From: Phialocephala subalpina
Lineage: Eukaryota > Ascomycota > Leotiomycetes > Helotiales > Mollisiaceae
Direction: 5' to 3'
DNA length: 64,000 nucleotides
NCBI GenBank assembly: GCA_900073065.1
Contig: FJOG01000005.1
Span: forward strand, 1,844,884-1,908,883
Shown: in pieces, positions 10,902 to 21,674 of the stretch
Position numbering within the stretch: position 1 is the stretch's first letter
How the letters are laid out: every line of letters begins with the position of its first letter
Translations under genes and position numbers: made by a program
Notes under the pieces: generated by a model
Seen by the model: the letters and a program-made list of their open reading frames with translations, nothing else
What the model was told of the DNA's origin: nothing
Database searches by the model: none

Positions 10902-12440
10902 CTAGGCGTCAAGTGGCTTCTGTCCGTAAACAATAGTCCTGAAGAGTGGTCAGTCTGGTCTCAAAAGCGAGGCACACCGAAGAAACACTTACAAATTGCA
11001 GTACCCATGCGTCTTCTTATCCTTAAACGCAGCTCTTAACTGCCCAAAATAAGCCTGAGCCTCAATATAATCCCACTATTATCGTCAGCACCATCAATTC
11101 TTACCCTCAAATCACCAACTTCATCATACCTCCAAAACCCTCGTCAGCAGCGCCATCGCATACCCCTCCATCCCATCCTCAAAATAAGCCCTAAACCACA
11201 TGCCAATCTCCTTCAACTTCGGATCAGCAGGCCACCTCCCAATCGGCATCCTATACTTAGTCTCCACCACATTCACGAACCCTACTTCCTCCATCCATTT
11301 CTTGGTGTTGTACGCTGTTCGATAGGTCCTTCCGATTTTGTCGCCGGCTTCGAAGACGAGTGCGCCCCAGCGACCGAATGCGGACGAGGAGGTTACGGAG
11401 CCGTCTTCGGAGTGAACGTCTGGGGCGACTTCGTGGTGTTCGAGCCAGCCGCCTGGTTTGAGGGACCTGAGGGAGTTTTAGTGGCAGCCATGTGATTGAT
11501 GAGGGGGGAGAAGGGCGGACTTGAAAGCTTCGCGGTAGACTTCTGTCCAATTTGTGAATGAACCAAGTAGAAAACGCATGAAGACTAGATCCATACTTCC
11601 GGGTGTGAACGTCCACATTGAGGATGCATCGTCAATTTCGAATTTGCAGTTCGGAGGGACGAATTCGGGTTGTACGGGCGAAAGATCTGTTCCTACTACC
11701 TGCGCTGAATCGTGTTGGTCGGCTATGTCTCTGTTGTCAAATCATTATTAGATATTCTTAGAGGGACTCTGAAGTTGAGGTTGGAGAACGAGTCATACAT
11801 TGCCCATATGCCAGTTCCGGTACCGACATCCAGGATCCTCTGCAGCAATGTCAATGTTTGTTGATACCTGTGATGTGTAAGTTTATTTACCTGGGGTTTA
11901 TTGACGATAGGAGCAGTATAAAGTTTGTCTCCGAGTAGTATGAGCATCATATGATGTCTGTTATGTCATTAGAGTTCTATTTCTCTTGAACAGCATGGGG
12001 ACACAAACTCACCCAAGATCTTGTACGCTCAGCTGCTGTTCATCATTGGGTTGCCTATGTAATGATTAGTAACGCAATTACATCAATGGTACATGTTTCA
12101 AGAGAAGATGCTCACATGTATAGCCCATCCTTGTATCCATGATATCGTCTCCCATTCTCGAATCTGTATTTTGAGACACTTGAAGATAACGATGTGGTGT
12201 CGCTTGCTGCTCCACTGTTCTTGTCAACATGCCGGAGATGATTGCTTTCAGCAAGAACTTACTCATCTGGATCGAAAGCAGAGTCATTGTCATTATCCGT
12301 CCCCTATATTCATCAGAACAAAGCTCTGTGGTAAAACAGAAGCATTCTCATACCACTTCCATAAGCGGGGCTTCAGCCTCCGCAGCTGCAGCCAGTGGAG
12401 CCGGGATCGACGTTGGTTCTTGAACGACTTCACTCGCCAT
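10902..12440 (-). CDS. LaeA-like SAM-dependent methyltransferase
   Basis: The gene is read in many short exons on the minus strand. An Ala/Glu-rich start (MASEVVQEP) is followed by an acidic DNDSAFDPDE, the family motif SKYRFENGRRYHGYKDG near 12130-12175, PNDEQQ, and HHMMLILLGDKLYTAPI. The SAM-binding motif I is RILDVGTGTGIWAM near 11800-11840, and VVGTDLSPVQPEFVPPNC near 11635-11690 follows. Then come EIDDASSMWTF, SLKPGGWLEHHEV, EEVGFVNVVETKYRMPIG, and a final exon ending IVYGQKPLDA at 10902. This layout matches the fungal LaeA-like/TAM methyltransferases; LaeA itself regulates secondary metabolism, but most paralogues are uncharacterised. All junctions used are GT..AG and no stop interrupts the model. 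The exact first exon boundaries are inferred. A broken paralogue lies at 62120. Confidence 0.82.
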
Positions 12441-13750
12441 ATTGGATGGTGATACAATTACCTGGTACCGACTAGATGCTGCAATAACGAAACAAACTCC
12501 TTTTGTCGTGCAGAGAAGATTCCTAGGAAAGATGAAGATCTTGAGGGGTTCTGGGCTGATACGTGGTCGATAGCATGCATACAGGGTCCATCCTGCAGCC
12601 GTTCATGTAATGGAGTGAACAGCAGCTTTTAGTGGTCCGGTTTGAGTTTGTGGCGGCCTGACTTCGGATCTTTATGTCCATTCGAGACATCCCAGAGTTT
12701 CTTCAGCGCAAACCGTTAGCGACAACATTTCTGTGACCAATCCGGGCCGAGCCGAGAAGTAATCGAGAATGTTGCGGTGATCAATTTAGGATATGGAGAT
12801 GTGAGCGACCTGAGATATATCTCGGTGCACGAGCGAAAGGAAACAGCAAAATCGGTCAGGGTCAAGTTGATCGACAAACTCCAACGCCATGCAATTTTGA
12901 CAGCCGGCCCGTCCCGAAGTACAATATATCACGTGCAATAACCTTCGCTGCTTGTCCGACTTCTTTCTCCTTTGAAGCAATCTGTCATACTGAAGCGTTC
13001 TTATGGATCAAATTAGCCTAACACTCATCAAAGCATCGAAAGATATATCGATATGCAACTTTGCATCTCCATATCGAAGTGAGAATGAGTGGTTCTCAAG
13101 CGAGCTGAATTCAAGTCCAGTCTTCAACTCGCAGGAACAATCATGAACAGATACTTAAGAAACCGTCGGATAAATTCTCCAGCAAGATGAAAACAAGCAG
13201 CAAGAGTGCTGCAATTGTGTTGTTGTGGCCCCAACAGACATTTCCTTGCATTTTAACCAAAAGTGCCCAGCCCCATCCAGGCTTCTTGCCTGCCTAGCTC
13301 TCAGGGTCCTCCGACATTTCAGAATTTTAATATAATTCTAATCCGAGACTCTCGACGATCGGAATTCGCATACTTGTCTGTCCATCCTTTGCTACCATTG
13401 AAAAATGGAGACATTATTGTTTGCTAACTGCTTGCTGTCCGTCTCGACGAGGCTCTATGATATGAAGCAATTCCGCCATGATTGAAAATGCACAGCGATA
13501 GCAATGAAATAAAGAAGGTTGCTTTCAGTAGAAGCCACTTTGACTTTCAATTAGCAGTTAAAGGGTTTAGCGCTAACAGTTTCTTTTTCTCTTTCCCGAG
13601 CGCCACATGGTACCGTTGACTGCACAGCCCAAAGTCAACACCATTGGCGCTGACATTGTAACAGACTATATAACTGAGCATGAGTTCAGTCAAAACTCAC
13701 AAGATATTAACGAAAGCCTTTATCAATGGTCACCTTCACGAGCCCTTATC
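12441..13750. other. Divergent intergenic region
   Basis: It separates the methyltransferase from the plus-strand PigL_N/Rho locus and should hold both promoters. No gene or RNA is recognised. An additional in-frame ATG for the downstream locus occurs at 13607. Confidence 0.5.
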
Positions 13751-15118
13751 ATGGATCCATTATTTATCACAGCTGGTGTTGCCGGGATCCTGGGAGCCAC
13801 ATTGAGCGTTGGAGTAACACTCCGTCAGTTTTTGCATAGAGCGAAGGAGGCGGAAGCGGTGGTAAATGCCACGATCGGCGATGTCAAAGCTTTGAGGAGG
13901 GTGCTTGAGTCGATGGAAGTAACTTTCGACGAAATGAATAATGATCGCTCAGAAACAGATCAGATCGGTACTCACTGGCAAAATCTTCTTGGTTCGCTCC
14001 AAGATGGTCAAGGTTGCCTTCTCCGACTCGAAAAAATTACTTCAGGATACTTGACGTCCAAGTTCTCGATTCGTTACGGCGTCAAGCAAGATTGAAGTCT
14101 GCGATAGACCAGGTCATGTTCTATCGTCAGGAAGTTCAGACGAACGAGGATGCTCTCCATCTTTCACTACAGACGATAACCTTGTATGTGCTCCAAGACC
14201 AATTGCGGGACAAGTGATTGACATGATCTACTCTACAGTTGCGGTCAAAGTTTGCTGAAACAAAATACAACGCAGCTGATCGCAAGTTCCGAGACTATTC
14301 AGCAAGATATCCAACGCCTCGCAACTAATCTTGATGTGAAACTCGTGGCTTTGGATGCTGCAGTCAGACGCCAGCAATGGCCAGACCGACTGGGTTCCGT
14401 CAACAATCTCAAAGCCACTGTGACGTCTGCGGCGACCGTGTTGTCAAGTAAGACTACCAAGCGCTCAGCTTCTGACGACGAGTCATCCGTTATGCCGGAT
14501 TATATGTCTGATTTCAGTGACTGGTTTCGATCAGAAACCTCGGTTACAACGCTTCAGTGGATATACTCAGATTTCAGAGACTAACCACTATTCGAGAATG
14601 GCTCTAGCGACACCGCTTCCGCTCTAGGAGCACAAAACGGCACCGAGCTCAGCAGAAATAGCTCTCGTCCTCCGGCTCAATCTGCAGTTTCGGACCGACC
14701 ATCAGAAACAAGAATGATGACCACTTCACCAGTGCAAAAGCAGCAAGAGCAGTTGCCCATTACTTCATTATCCGACTCTCTCGTGCCGCCGAAGGCTAGT
14801 AATGGAGTGGAAAATGGGAGCAGGCACCGTCGTTACGGAAGTTTGTCGGTCAGCAATATATTGCGAATGACGAAGCGCGAAGACTCTCAAGTCGTATCTG
14901 CAAGTATACGCAAGAGGAAGTCATCAGTTCTTGCAAAGCGTTCAATCAAAATCGTTCCCGTTGGACAAGGGGTAAGGATACTCGTTCGCTAGAATTCTTG
15001 TCTCAATGTGTTCCAATTACCTCAACACAAAATCTCAAATGAAAGTACTAACTTATGGATCTCCTAGGCATGTGGAAAAAACCTGCTTTCTGGTGTGGGT
15101 ATCCTTTGTGAAATCCTT

Positions 15119-15421
15119 NNNNNNNNNNNNNNNNNNNNNNNNNNNNNNNNNNNNNNNNNNNNNNNNNNNNNNNNNNNNNNNNNNNNNNNNNNNNNNNNNN
15201 NNNNNNNNNNNNNNNNNNNNNNNNNNNNNNNNNNNNNNNNNNNNNNNNNNNNNNNNNNNNNNNNNNNNNNNNNNNNNNNNNNNNNNNNNNNNNNNNNNNN
15301 NNNNNNNNNNNNNNNNNNNNNNNNNNNNNNNNNNNNNNNNNNNNNNNNNNNNNNNNNNNNNNNNNNNNNNNNNNNNNNNNNNNNNNNNNNNNNNNNNNNN
15401 NNNNNNNNNNNNNNNNNNNNN
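15119..15421. other. Assembly gap (Ns)
   Basis: Unresolved bases between the GTPase P-loop and switch I. In a Rho protein only about 10-15 residues are expected here, so the gap probably also contains intron or inserted sequence, or its length is arbitrary. Confidence 0.99.
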
Positions 15422-15753
15422 CTCCCGCGCGCCGTATTTCGAGGACCTGGACTAACACTGTAATGTACTAATTAGTCGAGCTTCCAAAGGCGTCATGCCC
15501 ACGGTAAGTATTACACCCATCACGATGCCTTTCTCATTGCTAGTAGGTACTTGTCCCAACTGTCTTTGACAACTACGCGATGGAAATAACGCTCAAGGGT
15601 ATTGTTTACGAGCTTCAATTATGGGATACCGCCGGTCAAGAAGATTATGACAGACTACGTCCACTTAGCTATCCAGATACCAACGTACTACTAATGTGCT
15701 TTGCAATATAGGACCCCGATGGTTTTGACTGTGTACAGGAAAGGGTGATGTTA

Positions 15754-15904
15754 TCCCTTAAACTGCCACGCAGCGCACACCCAGGCACCCAGGCAGCCGC
15801 TGCTAAGCGAGCCACTTAGATTGCTAAGATTGATACAAAAGTAGGGTTGGATAGTGCTCGAAGTTGGTGCCTTTTGGGAGGTGTGCGTGTGGCAGTTTAA
15901 GGGA
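15754..15904. mobile_element. MITE inside an intron of the Rho-like gene
   Basis: The inverted ends read TCCCTTAAACTGCCAC on the left and its complement on the right, with similarity extending a further 10 bp. TA flanks both sides (15752-15753 and 15905-15906). The 151-bp element lies in an intron delimited by GTGATG at 15745 and a TTACTGAC branch-like site and AG at 15950. Subtracting element plus TA leaves 53 nt, a normal fungal intron, and the flanking codons join in phase (GTACAGGAAAGG to AAATGGATA). It is non-coding. Confidence 0.85.
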
Positions 15905-16621
15905 TACTACTCGCACAACTACATCACGGACTGTATTACTGACAATTGAGAAATGGATAGGGGAAGTTCGCAACTATCTACCAGAAGTACCAATCATTCT
16001 CGTTGGTATGCAAAAGGACCGCAGAAAGGATCCTAGTATTATAGGACCGTTGATAATGGCTGGCCAGAAAGTAGTCACTCGAGAACAGGTACGGTGCATA
16101 TACTCGAAACTTTTGCACTGTAATCAACCGACTGATTTCAGGCAGAAGAAGCGAGGAAGAAAATCGGCGCTGTTACATATCTTGAGTGCTCAGCCTTAAC
16201 TGGTGAAGGATGCGACGACGTGATGAGGATCGCTGTTGAAACAGTCTTAGAGCGCGAAAAACAAGATGGAAGAGTGGCCAAGAAGCAATGGAAGAGTGGT
16301 CAAGAAGCAATCCAAGGGTTTGTTCAGTAGAATGTTTCGGACATGAAAAAACCATCGCCTTTGGGGGACTACGCGAACTCAAGATACCCGTGTAGAAATG
16401 TGTTGATTCAATTGATTGAAACAATCATTCACAATGCCCTTGTCGCACTCATTGTGGCACTTGCTTTCTGCCGTTTGCAGTGCAATCGCAGAGTGTTTGC
16501 ACATTGTGCTGCTTTTCTTGGTTCTCTCGTCGAAGATACCTCTATACATATCTATCGACACTTGAACATCTTGTCCCTAAGTAAATCACGGCTGCCCTAC
16601 TTCCTTTCAGTGATCCTCAAA

Positions 16622-17215
16622 ATGGGTCTCGGCACCGCATTCCATCCGTTTCTACGGCTGCCTATTGAATTGAGACGTGTGATCTGGCGGTCAGCATTTG
16701 ACGACATATATTTTAGGAAAATGGAGCGAGCAAGGCCTGCAGAAACAGGAAACATTTTTTATCGAATTCTCCATAAGGCCGAATTGGGTTTCGAATACTT
16801 CTATCGAGTGGAACTTTTTCTTGGTCTCATTGTCATCGCTGCAATCGATAACCGGAGACACCAGAAATAGCTCGCGTCAACCACGAAGCTCAGGACTTCC
16901 TAATTGAATACATACCTCAATTCTGATCCCGATGGAAGACTGCTCTCACAGACGGTCGCGACGGCTACGCCATTCCCTTCGATCCCGATCAGGATATAAT
17001 AGAAATGGACATGCCTTCCCTGTTCACACTGTTCAAATACACGACTCCACGAAGAGATCCAGGTACTCTTGGACCTCGAACCGAAGATCGTCAAATAAAA
17101 GGCTTTGAGATTGTGAGTGACTATATGGATGCTCTCGAGGGAGCTATGCGGGAAATGTGTCTCAAGCCTTTCCAACCCTTTTCCGCAGCTCTTTCGATCA
17201 CATCGAATCGGACAT
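16622..17215 (+). pseudogene. 2EXR domain protein, broken
   Basis: The ATG at 16622 opens MGLGTAFHPFLRLPIELRRVIWRSAF, cited here as its core PIELRRVIW; this is the 2EXR entry motif. The next recognisable motif, PEIARVNHEAQDFLIEY near 16868-16910, is in another frame. An intron between them is possible but no good boundary pair is evident. In that frame a TGA follows IPQF, then the sequence reads on through FDPDQDIIEMDMPSLF to 17215. The family C-terminal LLxLW segment is not found. Non-functional as written; a miscalled intron could reduce but not remove the damage. Confidence 0.6.
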
Positions 17216-18152
17216 AGACGAGCTGTATGATGCTGCTACAAATTGCACTACTGCACAGAAGTAGGCACTGCCTTAGACTTGTCAGGACAGACGTAATGGG
17301 CTGGACGACCGTGCGTAGGCTGACTTCGAGAATCTCTTGATGAATGTTCATAGTCTTGGAAATATTTGAAGAAAGAATGGGGGAACAAGTTTTCTTTTTG
17401 AGAACGCTGTGGCGACGGTCCTAGCGCTTACCTGGGCGTGCTCAGAGCTACTGAGGCGATACACTGAACCCCTGCGTAGACTTCGGCACGCTAGTATTTT
17501 CAAACCTCACTTCGTCCGCGGTCGCAATCTTCAATCCAGCGACATACATTCAAGAGCAACCTCCAGGACAACGAATCCTGCGCACGCACGATCAATCATT
17601 ATTGATAACACGCCCAATATATCGGAATCTTATTGTGGAACCATACAAGGACAGAGAATGTATCTTGGCCAACCATGGTAAGCAGCGCCCCAGCAACGGC
17701 ATCCACCTGTACACTAATCACACAACAGGGGCTTCACCAACAGCACGACAGGCACGTGAGGACGTGCTGGAACACTACCATTCGGTGTCCTGCATACCCA
17801 GCCGGCACGCCGGTCTGTGCCTGAGATCCCGGAATGCTTACGGTGCAACTTGCATCCAATTTTTCGAAATGCAGTACAAGTTTTTGTCGAACTTCTCTGT
17901 CAGAGATTAATCCCCAGGACTCTTTTTGGATCGTGACGGACCTGCTTCTATGCACGTATCGTGAGATTTTCTAGCATTTAGAGGTCTCGGATTGGTTCAT
18001 CCTTGCATATTTTTCCCGACTCCTAGGATTTGATCGGAGTGAGTAGCACCTGGAAAAACGATCAAAGAGAAGACTATGTACGATTTTCTGCCCCCTCATG
18101 CATTGGAGGTTCACTGAACTTGAACAGTGGTCGATTGAAGCATCATTGCAAA
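17216..18152. other. Intergenic, no gene assigned
   Basis: A frame at 17602-17910 contains ARQAREDVLEHYHSV, weakly like the 2EXR central helix, but without the other motifs. The right part is presumably promoter of the transporter at 18153. Confidence 0.4.
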
Positions 18153-21100
18153 ATGACGGCGAGCTCAGCAGATCACGATGTCCCGAAGCAATCGAAGCGA
18201 CCCTCGATATGGAAGAGGATAGCGGACAAATTGCAGCTCAATGTTCCTATGGTGCTGCTGATGTTCAAGTGGGTCTCTCCCCGTCGCTCATCATGATGGA
18301 ACAAATGGACGGACGTCGAATGAGGCTCGAGGCCGAGCAAAATATGTCTCGATACTCTCCCCTCCACTCGTTCGGACGCGGTGCCGCCTAGCATCAGCTC
18401 TAGAGACCATGCTGACTGAAATCTGAAGAGGTGCCGTGGGACCTACAGTTGCGGTCGCAATATATCAGAACAGCAGTGTCGCAGCGCATTACTCGACAAT
18501 TGGCTATCTTATTCCAATCATGGCGATCCTCACTGTTCCAATATTACCTCGGGCAAGGTTTATTCAGAATTTCATCGTCTCTTCAGTGAGTTGCGTCTCC
18601 AGAAGAAGAAGAAATGGCATTTGCTAACCATGTTCGGTTTGCAGCTTCTAGTTTGTCTTGCTGCAGCATTATCACTGCTTGCTATGTGGTGTTCAGTCAA
18701 AGCTCGAGAGAACACGACACATAATACGGCGGAATCAAAATCGAATGGGCCCGTTCCAGGCGCCTTGATAAGTCCATACAACGCTGCCGCAGCCGTTAAC
18801 ATGGCGATTTGGTTTTTCTTCATGGTTTGGCTGGCAAACACGCGAGTATAACTACGTGCCTATGATGTACTTGCTCTGACTTTGCCAGGTTCCGGGCTTA
18901 TCGTCCTCAATATTTCCTACCTACAATTCTTTTTGGAATATTTGTTAATGTTACCGGATCATACGGTCCACTCTTCAGTTTGATGGAGGAAAGCGAGACC
19001 CTAGGTGTGTAACTTCTAATGGCTCCAATCGATCAAATTTAACGCATCACTTAGTGAAGCGATTGCTTGAAACATTCTTCGCAGGATTCGCCATTTCATT
19101 TGCAGTAAACTTCCTCATTATCCCATTGACATCACGGACACTCGTGAATATGTTCATGACACACGAGATCCAGGGATTCAAGTCCGTGTTTGAAGCTCAG
19201 ACCCGATTTTTGCTCTCACTACCAACAAGGGACTGGTACGGAGCCAAAGGTAGATCTACGGGATCCAACACGAGCAGTGATGAGGATGATGACCCCTTCA
19301 CAAGACCTATTCATTGGAAGGAGGCAGATGCGCTGAAGAAAGCTACGACAGCTGTCACAGAACTCCAAGTCAAGATCAAATCCGAGATGCGATACGCAAA
19401 GCGCGAGGCAGATTACAGCAAGCTCAGCGCAAAAGATTATGGGACACTGGGGCGACTTTGCAAGAACATTCTACTTCCCATCCTTGGGATGGATTCACTC
19501 ACTGAGGTCACGGATCGGCTTGAGAAGCGGGGTGGCTGGTCTGCAATACGAACGCCGATGGACCACGAAATGAGCGAAAAGGAGTTCAATACCCTTGAAG
19601 AGAAAGAGAAAGAACAGTGGCATTCGATCTTTGAACAGTTGCAAGGTCCTGTACTTGAGCTGCAGAAAATTATGGCGGAGGGACTCGACCATTCTTTATA
19701 CCAGTTAGAGCTTGTAAAGAAACCCAAAGGCTTTGCTAAGAGCGATATCGAAGCACATGCGGTGGACACAGCACCTGGTTGTAAGGGCTTTTCTAAGCTC
19801 TTGGAAGATGGCATTGACAGATTTATGAAGCAGCGCGAAGGTCCTTTGAAGCAGTGGTGCGCTGAGAAAGGCATGGATCATTCCACAGAGCGAGACAGTA
19901 CGCAGCCTACAGACTATCCCCTACATCAACGGCATCAATCTCAGCTGTACCTGATTCTGGATGTATGTCGATCTCAACGACCACAGTATGATGCTAATGA
20001 TTTTACAGCTCGAGTATTCATTCCTCATGGCTGCGAGAGCGATTCTAGATCTCGTCAAGTTCGCAGACTCGAAGGTGGAAGACGGAACAATGTCCAAGAA
20101 ACGACTCATCGTCCCAAGCTGGAGGAGACTCAAGAAATGGGTTATTGCTGCGTGTACTCGGGAAGACAACAATCTGGATTATCAGAGCTACAGCACACGG
20201 TCAGGCACAGTCACGGTCTATCTCCATGACGCTCTTCAGGCCGACAAGGACGCCGAGCATCTTCCGCCAGCGACAGGGTGGGAGAAGATGACCGACAAAC
20301 TGCGTGTGATACCACATTTCATCGGGTCCAACGAGTCGACATTTGGGTTCAGAGTGGCCACTGCTACCATGTGCATCATGATCGTTGCTTTCTTAAGGAA
20401 TTCCCAGAAATTCTTCATCGAGCAGCGCCTTTTGTGGGGTTCGATCATGGTCGCAATCAGTATGTCTCAAACTGCGGGGTCTGGAGCCTATGGGCAGTTT
20501 CTTCGCTTCAGTGGAACGGCACTCGCGATGGTGGCATCCTACATCGACTGGTACATCGTTGACGAGCATACGGCGGGGATCATTGTGTTTCTCGGTATCA
20601 CCATGTTCCTCTATCATTATCCCATGATTAGGTGGCAGAGTGATCCCGTCGTCCCCATGATTGGCATGGTCACGGTAGTCTTAATCGTTGGATACGAGCT
20701 ACAAGTCAAACAGATCGGCATCCCATTGTCCACCTCCAACGGCCAGGTTTACCACCCGCTTTACGAGCTCGCTCCCTACAGATTGGCAGCTGTCCTTGGT
20801 GGGGTTGGTGTCGCATTCTTCTTTACATACTTCCCCTCTGTGGTCACAGCAAGAACTCAGCTTCGGACAGATCTTGGGTCCTCACTCTACCTCCTTAGCA
20901 ATTACTACAGTTGCATCTATCAGACTGTCAATCATCGGATAAGAAGCGCAGAGGGAGATCCGAATGACGAGAATAGCCCAGGCAGGAAGCTCGAGAAAGC
21001 TCGCACAAGATTATTCGCTAAGGAGCTCATTCTTCTCCAAGGAATGAGGCACCACGCTGCCTTTACTTCATGGGAGCTCAGTATCGGAGGGAAATTTCCA

Positions 21101-21674
21101 AGGACATCTTACGATAAATTAATCCATCATACCCAAAAGTCAGTTCTCTACTCCCGCCTCAAATCCAGATACTGACCGAAGTAGCATCATCCACTTCACA
21201 ACCATGATATCCTACGTCACAGAAACCTTCTCCTCATTCCCAGGGCGCACACAGCCCCACGACTCCGAAACCTCCGACGAATGGCTCACCGACTTCAAAC
21301 TCCTCGTCTCTTCCCTAAAACTTACATCTCAAAACGTCACCTCCCTCCTCTCCATCATCGCCGCCGCAATCTCAACCGGCAAGCCTCTCCCACCCTACCT
21401 CAAAGCCCCCGAACCCGTACATATCGGTCAAATGCTCGTAGGTCTCGATCCCGATATCTTGAGCACGAGACATGTGTCTGAGCCGGGATATGCGGCGTTT
21501 GCGGTTATGCAGGTGGCGATTACGATGTTGGGGGATGATTTGGTGGGGATGTTGGCGGAGGCTAAGAAGTTAGTAGGGGAGGTTAATTATGGGGTTGACG
21601 TGCTGGGGATTGAGAGTTTGGAGGGGAGTGCGGTGGCTAGTCAGGTGAAGGTTGGCGGTGTGAAGCAGGATTGA
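18153..21674 (+). CDS. ER transporter 6TM N-terminal / aromatic acid exporter-like membrane protein
   Basis: A multi-exon gene of roughly 1,050 residues. Exon 1 (ATG at 18153) ends LQLNVPMVLLMFK. The next exons carry GAVGPTVAVAIYQNS, LIPIMAILTVPILPRARF and LLVCLAAALSLLAMW, forming the first six-helix bundle. A long helical cytoplasmic domain (19150-19900) follows. A second membrane bundle begins at TFGFRVATATMCIMIVAFLR and includes LLWGSIMVAISMSQTAGSGA and SYIDWYIVD. The end (21204-21674) is a helical C-terminal domain. This arrangement matches fungal proteins with an ArAE_2_N domain, an FUSC-like bundle and a DUF2421-type C-terminus, related to yeast Bre4. No frame break is seen and introns are short GT..AG. 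Substrate and membrane (ER or plasma) are not certain; a role in exporting organic acids or aromatic compounds is inferred from the family. Confidence 0.85.

Larger units (their letters stand above)
13751..16330 (+). pseudogene. PigL_N/STAND-type N-terminal domain fused to a Rho-family GTPase, interrupted
   Basis: The N-terminal part (MDPLFITAGVAGILG, then VTLRQFLHRAKEAEAVV and a helical region to about 14330) matches the PigL_N/fungal NACHT-associated N-terminal domain that precedes STAND NTPases and other effectors. A Ser-rich linker (14340-14980) follows. An exon starting GACGKTC at 15068 supplies a GTPase P-loop. After the gap come VPTVFDNY (switch I), [28 protein letters not shown] (G4) and YLECSALTGEG (G5), all diagnostic of Rho. 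The C-terminus ends GFVQ with no CaaX box. Breaks: a frameshift at the A6 run 14031-14036, in-frame TAA at 14582-14584, an extra A in the A6 run 15076-15081, and in-frame TAG at 15709-15711. Introns are otherwise canonical. The two runs may be read errors; both stops fit CAA or CAG changed to TAA or TAG. The GTPase could only be a separate gene if an unseen start lies upstream of 15068. Confidence 0.7.

Noticed and set aside
17602..17910. Frame with AREDVLEHYHSV like a 2EXR helix
   Set aside because: Only one weak motif and none of the other 2EXR landmarks.
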